A DNA stretch of 64,000 nt from Eilatimonas milleporae (GCF_003688555.1 NZ_REFR01000010.1:124001-188000), one strand, 5' to 3'. Positions 16,910-24,978 are shown, counted from the stretch's first letter. The notes: a model not told the origin generated them from the letters alone. Numbers and translations: made by a program.

Positions 16910-17670
16910 CCGGCGCAAACCGCCTGTCACGAATTAGGGGAGCAAGCGACGCGATGGCTGTAAAAGGGAGTATTTCATTCTGGATACCGGGAAATACAGC
17001 CCAACCCCGCAGGTCGCCTAACACATGTCCACATTTCGCCCCGATATGTTTCTGGACAGATAACGTCCCTATCTTTGTATTTGAGAACACTTTCTGGACA
17101 TTTACTATACATAAAAAGCCCAATTAACGCCAGCATTTAGAATAAAAAATACGCTTGATACTTCCCAGTTCGAAACCGTTAAGCGGGAAGTATGTGTTTT
17201 CCCATTTGACAGCCTAAGCAGATTGAAAACTGCGCATTGCACGTGAATAGCGTTCATTGCTGAAAGGGGTAGACCGGGAAGTGCGTGACCCTGCCAGTCT
17301 TGGTTATATCAATGCTCTAAGTACCTAGAAAGATAGACCAAAGCCTGATCCCATTCTGACCCGCCGCACTCCCAAGGTTGGTGTTATAAATTGCCTCTGA
17401 CAATTCTGTGATTGCCTCGGTCAATGGGGACGAAAAGGCTTCTCAAAAGTGGCGCCGCGCGACACAACAGTTCATAGAGACCGGACGGCGCAAAATTCTG
17501 CCAAGTCCTTGGTTTTGGTAGCGGAGGCCTATTTTCTGAAGACTTTGCAGTGGTTCAGGGTACGGGTTGATTATATAAACCCATGCGACTCTTCAGCTTT
17601 GCGTAAGCGCAAAGGGTATATCGCTATATATAGAGTGACATGCCATCAGGTATATAAAACGGGTGTAAGA
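16910..17670. other. AT-rich gene-free stretch at left edge of island
   Basis: Composition becomes AT-rich after about 17,000. I see no credible gene. It contains a perfect nine-base inverted repeat ATACTTCCC/GGGAAGTAT (17158-17166 and 17185-17193), a seven-base hairpin CTTTGCG-taag-CGCAAAG (17597-17614), and the left copy of the island's flanking direct repeat (17419-17453). An open frame at 17449-17781 (+) has no recognisable protein. Confidence 0.6.
17419..17453 (+). repeat. Left copy of 35-bp imperfect direct repeat flanking the island
   Basis: Begins GGTCAATGGGGACGAAAAGG. Compared without gaps to 23773-23807 it agrees at 29 of 35 positions and lies in the same orientation. The pair brackets the bacteriocin island. 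It may be remnants of an insertion element's ends or duplicated target DNA. Confidence 0.55.
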
Positions 17671-17766
17671 TCACTCCAACTCATCAAAAAAGCGCTGTGT
17701 TGCCCGATGAATATCCTTACACTCCTGTGCTTTAAAAAAGGAAATGTAGATATAGTTTTTCGTCAT
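17671..17766 (-). CDS. Possible small ORF, 31 residues, unknown
   Basis: Starts MTKNYIYISFFKAQECKDI and ends QRFFDELE. The residue make-up is protein-like and in keeping with the AT-rich island, but there is no convincing ribosome-binding site and it overlaps the end of the decayed gene upstream. It may be a frame-shifted continuation of that gene rather than an independent one. Confidence 0.25.
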   Translation of the reverse strand: MTKNYIYISFFKAQECKDIHRATQRFFDELE

Positions 17767-18130
17767 TTCTATTCCGTTTAAGATAATTCTCTTCGAATAA
17801 AGTCTGGCTTGTATCGTAACTTTCGCCAACAAATTCACTTAAGGCGCGCACATATCAGAACACGGCCTTGATATAACCGTTCTCATGTTTGAAAAATTCT
17901 GAGAAATTGCTGTCTTCCTCGCATAGATCATCAAATGACGACGGAATGGCGACAATGTCTTTGGCGAAAGTTTCGGATATACAATCGTTTATGCTGCGCA
18001 CTATACACGACGATAAAGGCTGATAGGTAGCGCCAGCTACAGGCGATGGGATAAGATGACCGCCAGTTCCAAACTAGCTGAGTGCTTCATACACCCAACC
18101 CTTCGAATAGAGGGCTTCCTTATCGAAGAT
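17732..18130 (-). pseudogene. Decayed coding sequence downstream of the bacteriocin operon
   Basis: One minus-strand frame reads as protein over about 130 codons but is cut by TAG (18074-18076) and TGA (17855-17857) before a final TAA (17732-17734). Segments include FGTGGHLIPSPVAGATYQPL, SINDCISETFAKDIVAIPSS and YVRALSEFVGESYDTSQTLF. A GTG at 18001 would give an intact 48-residue piece. I do not recognise the family. Its place at the end of the bacteriocin operon suggests an accessory gene that has decayed; the 5' end is unclear. Confidence 0.4.
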
Positions 18131-18135
18131 CAATC

Positions 18136-18158
18136 TACAGACCCGATATCGTCGGGTC
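18136..18158 (-). terminator. Hairpin at end of bacteriocin operon
   Basis: CAGACCCGA (18136-18144) and TCGGGTCTG (18150-18158) form a perfect nine-pair stem with a five-base loop, six bases past the DUF2059-like stop codon. No strong U-tract follows on the minus strand, so termination may be partial. Confidence 0.55.
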
Positions 18159-18164
18159 TGCTCA

Positions 18165-18605
18165 TTATTCTTCAGCTGCCACTTGGGCTGATGCTTTATC
18201 AAAGGCAGCCCGCGCCGCGTGACTGCTCCAATCTTTGAACAGCGCCTGTGTTTTTTGCTGAATTTGTGCCTGTCCGGCTTCAAAGCGCTGGCCAATTTCC
18301 GATTTATTAAAGGCGATAACGGCTTCCATATCTTCAACGGAAAAGGCTCCTGCATATGCTTTGATAACTTCTTCCATAAGGTCCGGCACATGAAGCATAA
18401 AGGCCTGTTGAAAGGCATCGGTAACTTGCTTCAATTCTTCCGGGTCAGCGCCTTCCGATTTTTGCTGTATGGATACAACTTTCTGTGCCATCATCTGACG
18501 TGCCATCATCGTAACCATCTGATCAATTTTGATTACCTCCAATAAGCGTTTAGCGACATCAAAATTGGCATGCGTCATAATGTTTTGAGCCCTATCAAGA
18601 GACAT
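18165..18605 (-). CDS. DUF2059-like protein in bacteriocin operon
   Basis: 146 residues, helical. The C-terminal half (QAFMLHVPDLMEEVIKAYAGAFSVEDMEAVIAFNKSEIGQRF) is the characteristic DUF2059 pattern: a helical hairpin with the 'aya..Fs.eEl.aii.Fy.s..Gq.f' signature. Most DUF2059 proteins are exported, but no signal peptide is seen here (MSLDRAQNIMTHANFDVAKRL), so a cytoplasmic location is implied. It begins 19 bases past the ABC exporter's stop, so it is the last gene of the operon. Role unknown; a part in producer self-protection or peptide handling is a guess. Confidence 0.7.
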   Translation of the reverse strand: MSLDRAQNIMTHANFDVAKRLLEVIKIDQMVTMMARQMMAQKVVSIQQKSEGADPEELKQVTDAFQQAFMLHVPDLMEEVIKAYAGAFSVEDMEAVIAFNKSEIGQRFEAGQAQIQQKTQALFKDWSSHAARAAFDKASAQVAAEE

Positions 18606-18624
18606 TTAATATCCTTTCTTATCT

Positions 18625-20919
18625 CTAAAAATCTGGAGCTTGAATACCGGCGAGCGATTTATGTTTCGGTGCAGGATTAGGAGTTTGTAAACTTACATCT
18701 TCAGCTTCCGACAATGAAACGCTGTCTGAAACTGCAAGCGTTAAATGCTTCCTTTTGCGGTCTTCTGTTGTCAATTCCACCAAGCCTTTCCAACTGAATT
18801 CAAACACCCGGTCCGCCATTTGGATAGTATCGGGCCGGTGAGCCACGATTATCCTCGTCATCCCGAGTGCTCGGATTGAGGCATTGACCTTGCGCTCAGT
18901 CTCGACATCCAAATGCGCAGTACCCTCATCCATGAACAGGATTTTGGGATCGCGGTATAGCGCTCGTGCTAGCAATACCCGCTGCTTTTGACCGCCAGAT
19001 AGTATCGAGCCCATATCCCCTACCAGGCTTTCATAATTCATTGGCATCGCTAGAACTTCATCATGAATGCAGGCTTTTTGAGCGGCATCAATCACGCGGC
19101 TCATATCGATTTCCGTATCGAAAAATGCTATATTTTCAGCCAGTGTCCCGGCAAATAAGGTATCTTCCTGCATCACCGCCGCTGTTGCTTGCCGGTATGT
19201 TGCGATACCGATTTCCAAAAGGGGTCGGCCATCAATCTTGATCAGGCCTTTCGTCGGCATAAACAGGCCCATCATAATCTTGGTTAAAGTAGTCTTGCCA
19301 CAGCCTGATGGTCCGATGATGGCTATGGTCTGTCCAGCTCCAATATCAAGTGACGTGTTTGTCATTACATCCGGCAGGCCTTCGCCGTAATTAAAAGCTA
19401 TGTCTTCAACCGTTATATTGCCGTCAATCGGTCGCATGAGCGCTAAGGAGCGATCCTCGAGTGCAGCGGCCTCCGGTTCCGCCAAAGCAATGTCGGACAA
19501 TCGCTCCAAGTGTAAATCGAGCATGCGGAATTCAATGAAGCGTTCGACAAGAGCCGCAGCCTTATCGGAAAATTGGCGCTTATACGCCATGAAGGCAAAG
19601 ATCATCCCAATGGTAAAGTCACCCGCCAGCACCATGGAAATTGCCACAAAGATCAGAATTACATGCTCGACCCCGAAAATCAGACTGTTACCAAGGCCAA
19701 AGCCAATACGCAGCTTTTCAACCCGTGCGCCCGCATTGATCACATCGGCAAAACGGTTATGCCACAGATGTTTGCGGTCATGTTCACGGCCAAAGACTTT
19801 CAAGCTCATCACACCTCGAGCTGTTTCGATGAAAGTGGATTGCTCTTTTGCGCTGGCTATGATTTGTTCTTCTGAACGGGTGTGGAAAGGACGGTATGTG
19901 GCCCAGCGCAGCCCTAGATATAAGGCAAAGGCTAGAAACGCGATGGCCGCCAAGGTCGGGCTGTACACAAACATGAAAATCAGTGTGGTGACGGCCATGA
20001 TCCCATCGATTACCACCGCGACCATGCCTTCTGTAAACAACCGTCGGATAGGTTCGGTTGAGCCAAAGCGAGACACAATATCGCCGATATGGCGTTTTTC
20101 GAAAAATGGTAGCGGCAGCTTTAACAGGTGGCCGAACAAATTTGTTATCATTTGGTAGCTTAAAAGATTACCAAAATGCAGCAGAATATAGCCCCGCAAA
20201 GCTTCAGCTGCCGCATTGATCAGTGTGAATGCCCCAAAGCCTAGAGCCAACACTAACAATAGCTCTTCATCATATTTGACCACGACATGATCGACCGCCA
20301 ACTGAAGGTAAAACGGACTGGCTAGCACAAAGAGCTGCAACACCACACTCATCGCCAACGCATGCAGTATAGACCGCTTTAGACCCGTAATTTTGGACCA
20401 TAGATCCGAAAGACGCAGAGGGGTTTTCTCTACCTTACGCTCGAACCCGGCTTCCGGGGTCAATTCAAGGGCCACGCCGGTATAATGCTTGGATATCTCA
20501 TCTGTTGTGTAGGTTCGAGCCCCCTGAGCGGGATCATGCACAACCACACCTTTACGTGTGACGGCTTTAAGGACAACAAAATGGTTAAGGTCCCAATGCA
20601 ATATGGCCGGGGTTTGTAGTTTGTCCAACTGCTCAAGCGGTACCTTGAGCGCGCGGACCGTCAGTTGCATCCGCGCCGCCATATCCATCAGTGTACGCAG
20701 CTTTACGCCGGCCGCCGATGTTGGAAACTTGCGCCGCATGGTTGCCAGGTCGATCTCACGACCATGATAACTCAGCACCATAGCGAGCGCCGCATGGCCG
20801 CATTCTGTCACTTCTGATTGGCGATATATCGGAAGTGTCTTGCCTGCAAAAAACGTAAGAATATCCAAGCGATTCACAGCAGTTATCTCGTTCCTACACG
20901 TAATTTTTGATGTATTCAC
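18625..20919 (-). CDS. C39 peptidase-domain ABC exporter for double-glycine peptides
   Basis: 764 residues in three domains. (1) N-terminal C39 protease, residues about 25-150: catalytic Cys40 in SEVTECGHAALAMV, His113 in LNHFVVL and Asp129 in HDPA, which cleaves leaders after Gly-Gly. (2) A six-helix transmembrane domain, about 180-450. (3) A nucleotide-binding domain: Walker A GPSGCGKTTL, signature LSGGQKQR, Walker B ILFMDEGTAHLD. This is the CvaB/LagD/MchF type. It cleaves and exports bacteriocin or microcin peptides with an HlyD adaptor and usually TolC. All catalytic residues look intact. It lies downstream of the two double-glycine peptide genes in the same direction. Confidence 0.93.
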   Translation of the reverse strand: MNTSKITCRNEITAVNRLDILTFFAGKTLPIYRQSEVTECGHAALAMVLSYHGREIDLATMRRKFPTSAAGVKLRTLMDMAARMQLTVRALKVPLEQLDKLQTPAILHWDLNHFVVLKAVTRKGVVVHDPAQGARTYTTDEISKHYTGVALELTPEAGFERKVEKTPLRLSDLWSKITGLKRSILHALAMSVVLQLFVLASPFYLQLAVDHVVVKYDEELLLVLALGFGAFTLINAAAEALRGYILLHFGNLLSYQMITNLFGHLLKLPLPFFEKRHIGDIVSRFGSTEPIRRLFTEGMVAVVIDGIMAVTTLIFMFVYSPTLAAIAFLAFALYLGLRWATYRPFHTRSEEQIIASAKEQSTFIETARGVMSLKVFGREHDRKHLWHNRFADVINAGARVEKLRIGFGLGNSLIFGVEHVILIFVAISMVLAGDFTIGMIFAFMAYKRQFSDKAAALVERFIEFRMLDLHLERLSDIALAEPEAAALEDRSLALMRPIDGNITVEDIAFNYGEGLPDVMTNTSLDIGAGQTIAIIGPSGCGKTTLTKIMMGLFMPTKGLIKIDGRPLLEIGIATYRQATAAVMQEDTLFAGTLAENIAFFDTEIDMSRVIDAAQKACIHDEVLAMPMNYESLVGDMGSILSGGQKQRVLLARALYRDPKILFMDEGTAHLDVETERKVNASIRALGMTRIIVAHRPDTIQMADRVFEFSWKGLVELTTEDRKRKHLTLAVSDSVSLSEAEDVSLQTPNPAPKHKSLAGIQAPDF

Positions 20920-21077
20920 TTTCGGCTAGCGCACCATATTGCCGCATCAAAAGTTGTATCATCTCTGAGTTTTATTCTACTGAACCCGCCTTCAAAATGA
21001 GCCTGCCCACAGTTAAAGGAGCTGGCATAACTAGCGGATAGATAGTGTATTTGGCGGCAATCTCGTATGCTGCCTGC

Positions 21078-21425
21078 TCACGCTTTAGATTTGTTTCTTA
21101 ACAGCCAGTAAGAAGAAAAAATAAATATCGTCGTGAAAAATATAAAAATTAAAAAATCCTTATTTAAATATTTATACATTATAAAATAAATAGATGCATT
21201 TTGCGCTATAATACTATATATATAATTCTTGTTGCCGTTATAAATCATTTTTAGAGTGTAAAAATTTACAATTAAGTATGAAGGCGCAACAAAAAAATAT
21301 AAATGATTATAATTTTTTCCCCAAAAAATCATATATGCAAGTGCTATAATTGCACTCAAAAATATCAAAAATGACATCATAAAGGCAATAATTTTCACTT
21401 CATTTATAACCATCATAATTTCCAT
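21078..21425 (-). CDS. Small polytopic membrane protein, candidate bacteriocin immunity protein
   Basis: 115 residues, very hydrophobic, with about four membrane segments: IIAFMMSFLIFLSAIIALAY, LYFFVAPSYLIVNFYTLKMI, IYSIIAQNASIYFIMY and FLIFIFFTTIFIFSSYWLL. Basic C-terminus LRNKSKA. No known family recognised. Its gene is by far the most AT-rich in the window. It lies immediately after the two double-glycine peptide genes and before the exporter, the usual place for an immunity protein, and small multispanning proteins commonly protect producers of pore-forming class II bacteriocins. The function is inferred from position and topology only. Confidence 0.6.
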   Translation of the reverse strand: MEIMMVINEVKIIAFMMSFLIFLSAIIALAYMIFWGKNYNHLYFFVAPSYLIVNFYTLKMIYNGNKNYIYSIIAQNASIYFIMYKYLNKDFLIFIFFTTIFIFSSYWLLRNKSKA

Positions 21426-21471
21426 TTTTTAAATGGGAGACACAATGCAATTTGCATTGTGTCTCTTTGTA

Positions 21472-21660
21472 TTAAAGGAAGTTAAAGGCTAAAGCCCCAA
21501 TACCGCCGACTGCTGTACCAAGTGCGAAGGCGGTGGCTACACCACCAGCTGAGAAACTAACTTCAGCAAAAAGAGCAGCTGCTATTAGCGGCAATGGACC
21601 GCCACTAATTTGGTCAATTTCGCAAGCACTAAGTTCAGCAATACCTTGACAACCAGACAT
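21472..21660 (-). CDS. Double-glycine bacteriocin precursor, peptide B
   Basis: 62 residues. The leader ELSACEIDQISGG (cleavage after Gly21) has the ELS..EI..v.GG pattern of class II bacteriocins and gram-negative microcins. The predicted 41-residue core starts PLPLIAAALFAEVSFSAGG, is hydrophobic, Cys-free, and carries a GxxxG helix-packing motif (GTAVG, Gly48/Gly52), typical of two-peptide (class IIb) pore formers. A good ribosome-binding site (AAGGGG) lies upstream, and the start is 11 bases after the stop of peptide A. The core resembles peptide A (PLIAAALFAE versus PLIIAAAIYGE). Confidence 0.82.
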   Translation of the reverse strand: MSGCQGIAELSACEIDQISGGPLPLIAAALFAEVSFSAGGVATAFALGTAVGGIGALAFNFL

Positions 21661-21671
21661 TAATTATCCCC

Positions 21672-21824
21672 TTAGCTGTTAATTGCCCGATCTAAAGCGA
21701 TGAAACCAATAATAGCTCCATAGGCAAAAGCCTCACCATAGATTGCAGCAGCAATAATCAACGGGATACCGCCAGAAACAAGATCTATCTCGTCACTGCT
21801 AAGCTCAATACCGGTGTTTTTCAT
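21672..21824 (-). CDS. Double-glycine bacteriocin precursor, peptide A
   Basis: 50 residues, read directly on the minus strand. Leader MKNTGIELSSDEIDLVSGG (cleavage after Gly19), then a 31-residue core starting IPLIIAAAIYGEAFAYG and ending ALDRAINS, with a GxxxG motif (GAIIG, Gly36/Gly40). AAAGGG lies seven bases before the ATG. The leader is nearly ideal for C39 peptidase exporters, one of which is encoded in the same operon. With peptide B it forms a tandem pair of related but different peptides, the arrangement of class IIb two-peptide bacteriocins. Its short length makes it easy for gene callers to miss. Confidence 0.8.
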   Translation of the reverse strand: MKNTGIELSSDEIDLVSGGIPLIIAAAIYGEAFAYGAIIGFIALDRAINS

Positions 21825-21998
21825 ATTAATACCCTTTATGGTATGAGGTTATGATCTGAGACGGCAATAGCCGCCTCGGTTCAGGCGGGAGCTTTAGGGT
21901 TCGATATCCAGTCTTATCCCTATGGCTCCCGCATCTGCCTTTTGCGACCTATGCAAATGGCAAATCCTGATTAGGGCGAAAAAAATACTGCTCCATAA

Positions 21999-22856
21999 TC
22001 ACGTTCTCTCCCTAACCGCCCTCAGCGGCTCCAATAGCCAACTTAAAAAGCTTTGCCGCTCAAGGATGATATTGGCGTCCAGCAGCATGCCGGGCTGCAA
22101 GTCATAGGTTTTGCCGAAGGCGGTGATGCGTCTGTCCGACAATGCCACCTTCACCTGATAAAAAGGCTCCTGTACCGACACTGGTACATTAGCGTCCTGC
22201 GGCGCGATGATGGATGTGCTGATATTGCTGATGACGCCATCAAAAGAGCCGAAGCGCTGATAAGGGAAAGCCGCATACAGCAAACGGACATCCTGTCCTT
22301 TTTCGACAAACCCTGCTGCGCGGCTGGGTACCAGAAGATGAGCTTCCAAGACACCGCCTTGGGGCAGAACGGTTGCCACGGCCTTGCCTGCCGTGACCTG
22401 CGAGCCCCCTGTAATAGATAAGCTTGTCAACCGGCCCGATGTCGAGGTGACAAGTGCATAGCTGTCCTGACCTTGAATATTGATGCGTTCCTGCGCCAAA
22501 TTCGACAGGCGGGTATCGAACTCCGCCATGGCATTTTGCAGGCTAGGTTCAATCGCCTCCAGATTCAGTTGGGCCTGCGCCTTACGGTTATCAAGACCGC
22601 TCGCTTGTGCCTGCAAAGCTTCCAATTGGCTTTGGGCGCTTAACCAATCCTGTTCGCGCCGCTCTAGCTCAATGGCGGTGAGAACACCCTTTTTATTAAG
22701 TGTAACGCCATCTGTATGGCGCCGCTGCGCAGAAGCGACCAGGGAAGACTGCAAGTCTATTCGCGCCTTCAAGGCACGAAACTCCCCTTCGATACTTTCA
22801 AGCTCAAAACGGTATCCTACCGCCTCTGCCTTGGCAGAGGTATGGGCAATCTCCAT
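21999..22856 (-). pseudogene. HlyD-family export adaptor, C-terminal part after an in-frame TAG
   Basis: 285 codons in the same frame as, and directly after, the N-terminal part. The first codon after the TAG is ATG (MEIAHTSAKAEAV). Contains the coiled-coil hairpin (IDLQSSLVASAQRR through ALQAQASGLDNRKAQAQLNL) and the second lipoyl half plus beta-barrel (LTSLSITGGSQVTAGKAVA, AFPYQRFGSFDGVISNISTS). Made alone it would lack the membrane anchor and half of the lipoyl domain. Either a dead adaptor, a protein made by readthrough of UAG, or a split protein restarted at the adjacent ATG. Confidence 0.85.
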
Positions 22857-23246
22857 CTACCGGCGGACCAAGCGCTCACGTGCGTTAATCGCCGACAACG
22901 CTTCATCTTGAATGACGCGACCCGATGCCAAGGAAAGCCCGGTATCAACAACGGCAATTATATCTCCCGCCGCCACATGGTCACCAAGTGCAAAGTTGAT
23001 TGACTGAATATATCCGTCTTTTGTGGGGACAATACGCACCAAACCGCTATCCGGGACAAGATAGCCTGGTACTTTCTCGCTGCGTGCGAATGTACCGAAA
23101 GCGGCGAATAGAATTGCAGCTATAACAAGAATAAAAAGCAGAGTGGCAAGCGCTGAAATCTTAGGCGGTTGTACAATAACGACATCACCATACAAGCGTT
23201 GGCGCTGCGCATCGATAGATTCTTTACGAAATAACCCAGCATTCAC
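22857..23246 (-). pseudogene. HlyD-family export adaptor, N-terminal part ending in TAG
   Basis: 129 codons: a cytoplasmic start (MNAGLFRKESIDAQRQRLYG), one membrane span (ISALATLLFILVIAAILFAA), then VPGYLVPDSGLVRIVPTKDG and the first lipoyl half. The frame is cut by a TAG (22857-22859) at ARERLVRR* and continues without shift for 285 more codons. Together the 415 codons match the usual adaptor length, so one base change explains the break; a C-to-T change of CAG (Gln) is the simplest. This is the periplasmic partner of the C39 ABC exporter and the first gene of the locus. Confidence 0.85.
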
Positions 23247-23802
23247 AACCGCCCCAACGCATTACATGCAGCGCCTACTCAGAAAAGTCCCAAAGCAAAT
23301 CCGATGAAACACTTTTATGGCGATCATTTTAAAGTTGCAATATCTTTTTGTGATAATTTATGTCTTCCAGATTGATGTAATTGAATTTTTTTATTTAAAA
23401 TAAATCCTGATTAATTATCCGAAGTTTTAAATATAAAAAAGGTTGCTTCAAAATCTTTCTTGAGATCAAAGAAGATCACGGTTATCAATGCCAGATCAGC
23501 GCAAATGGTATGCTATAAAGTGATCGGATTTTTCATTGCTCAAACCACTTTGAAAGCACTTTTGGTTCTCAGAGGATTTTTTCAATTTTTGGTTGCGGGG
23601 CCGGAAGTGCGACTACTTGTCCTTCTAAAAGCAGCCCTATGCGACAGGTGGTTACAGATGAAGCTGAAAGGTCCAAGCGCTAATGATGACGTTATCGATA
23701 ATGTTCTAGCGAAAGCGTCAGGTGAAAAAAAACTGCGAATTCCTACGTAGCGTTAAGTAGGGAACAGGCCCTGGTCAACAGGGGCGAAAAGGCTGATCAA
23801 AA
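23247..23802. other. AT-rich gene-free stretch at right edge of island
   Basis: Very AT-rich from about 23,330 to 23,460, which probably holds the promoter of the minus-strand adaptor gene. An open frame at 23460-23750 (+) has no recognisable product or ribosome-binding site. The right direct repeat is at 23773-23807. No transposase or integrase gene is seen. Confidence 0.6.
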
Positions 23803-23807
23803 GTGAC
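23773..23807 (+). repeat. Right copy of 35-bp imperfect direct repeat flanking the island
   Basis: Begins GGTCAACAGGGGCGAAAAGG; 29 of 35 positions agree with 17419-17453. The GC content returns to chromosomal level immediately after it. Confidence 0.55.
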
Positions 23808-24942
23808 CCAAAAAATTCTCAGAACTATCGCCGCATTACAGGAAGTCAAAGAAAAAAGGCCGGGACGTAAGCTGATGGTGGCCGGTGCGATCCTGCTGCT
23901 GTCGGCGGCTTTCCTTCTGTGGCCGGGGCGGCTGGACCCCTTGGCGTGGGCACCGCCCGACGATCCGGGATTTACCGGCGATTTCGCTGTCAACACGGCG
24001 CTCGGCCGGGCGGAGGTGATCGCCCTGGACACCGGCCACGGGCCCGAGGATGTGGCTGTCGACGGGCAGGGGCGTCTTTACGGCGGGCTGGCTGACGGAC
24101 GTATCGTGCGCATTCTGCCGGACGGGCGGCAGGAAATCTTTGCCGTGATCGCGGGCGGTCGTCCGCTCGGCCTGCATTTTGACGGGCGCGGTCAGCTCAT
24201 CGTTGCCGATGCCTATCGCGGCCTGCTGAGCATTTCGCCTGCCGGTACCGTCACCGTATTGTCAACGGAGGCCGACGGGATTCCCTTTCGGTTTACCGAC
24301 GATGTGGATGTGGCGCGCGACGGGCGTATCTATTTTACCGATGCCAGCTGGCGCTACAGCCAGCCGGATTACCGGCTGGATATCATGTCGGGGCGCGGAT
24401 ACGGCCGTTTGCTGGTCCATGATCCGGCGGTGGGCACGACGGCCACGCTGTTGGACAATCTGTATTTTGCCAATGGCGTGGCCCTGTCGGCGGCGGAAGA
24501 TTTCATTCTGATCAATGAAACCGGACGCTACAGAGTGAGGCGCCTGTGGCTGAAGGGCGCGCGCTCCGGCCAGGACGAGGTGTTTATCGACAATCTGCCG
24601 GGATTTCCCGATGGCATATCCCACGGGGAGGGCAGCGGACTGTTCTGGCTGGCGCTGGCGTCTCCCCGCAGCGCCCTTCTGGACAGGGTTCACCCCTATC
24701 CCTGGCTCAAGCGGTTGATCGCGAAACTTCCAAAATCGATCCAGCCGTCCGCGCGCCCGCACGGCCATGTGGTGGCCCTGCGTGAAGACGGGCGTGTGGC
24801 CGCCAGCCTTCAGGCGCCGGACGGCCGGCCCGTGACCTTCATCACATCGGTTGAAGAAGCCGGCGGGACATTGCATTTCGGCAGTCTGGAGGCCCCGCAG
24901 ATCGGCCGGATGGCCGTGCCCGAGGCACTGTTGCCGCGATGA
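23803..24942 (+). CDS. Strictosidine-synthase-like / SMP-30 beta-propeller protein
   Basis: 379 residues counting from GTG 23803, or 356 from ATG 23874. An N-terminal membrane anchor (MVAGAILLLSAAFLLWPGRL) precedes a six-bladed propeller of the strictosidine-synthase/APMAP/SMP-30 kind: DDVDVARDGRIYFTDASWRY, NLYFANGVALSAAEDFILIN, ETGRYRVRRLWLKG and NLPGFPDGISHGEGSGLFWL. Bacterial members are thought to be periplasmic lactonase- or esterase-like enzymes of unknown substrate. The GTG start sits inside the flanking repeat of the island and has no ribosome-binding site, so insertion there may have altered the original 5' end. Confidence 0.85.
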   Translation: MTQKILRTIAALQEVKEKRPGRKLMVAGAILLLSAAFLLWPGRLDPLAWAPPDDPGFTGDFAVNTALGRAEVIALDTGHGPEDVAVDGQGRLYGGLADGRIVRILPDGRQEIFAVIAGGRPLGLHFDGRGQLIVADAYRGLLSISPAGTVTVLSTEADGIPFRFTDDVDVARDGRIYFTDASWRYSQPDYRLDIMSGRGYGRLLVHDPAVGTTATLLDNLYFANGVALSAAEDFILINETGRYRVRRLWLKGARSGQDEVFIDNLPGFPDGISHGEGSGLFWLALASPRSALLDRVHPYPWLKRLIAKLPKSIQPSARPHGHVVALREDGRVAASLQAPDGRPVTFITSVEEAGGTLHFGSLEAPQIGRMAVPEALLPR

Positions 24943-24978
24943 ATGCCAGCGTGCGGGGACTGGACGGAGAAACGGTTT

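Noticed and set aside
17449-17781. 110-codon plus-strand frame in the AT-rich flank
   Set aside because: Starts inside the flanking repeat, has no ribosome-binding site or recognisable protein, and overlaps protein-like minus-strand remnants.
23460-23750. 96-codon plus-strand frame at the right edge of the island
   Set aside because: No ribosome-binding site or known family; kept only as part of the gene-free region.
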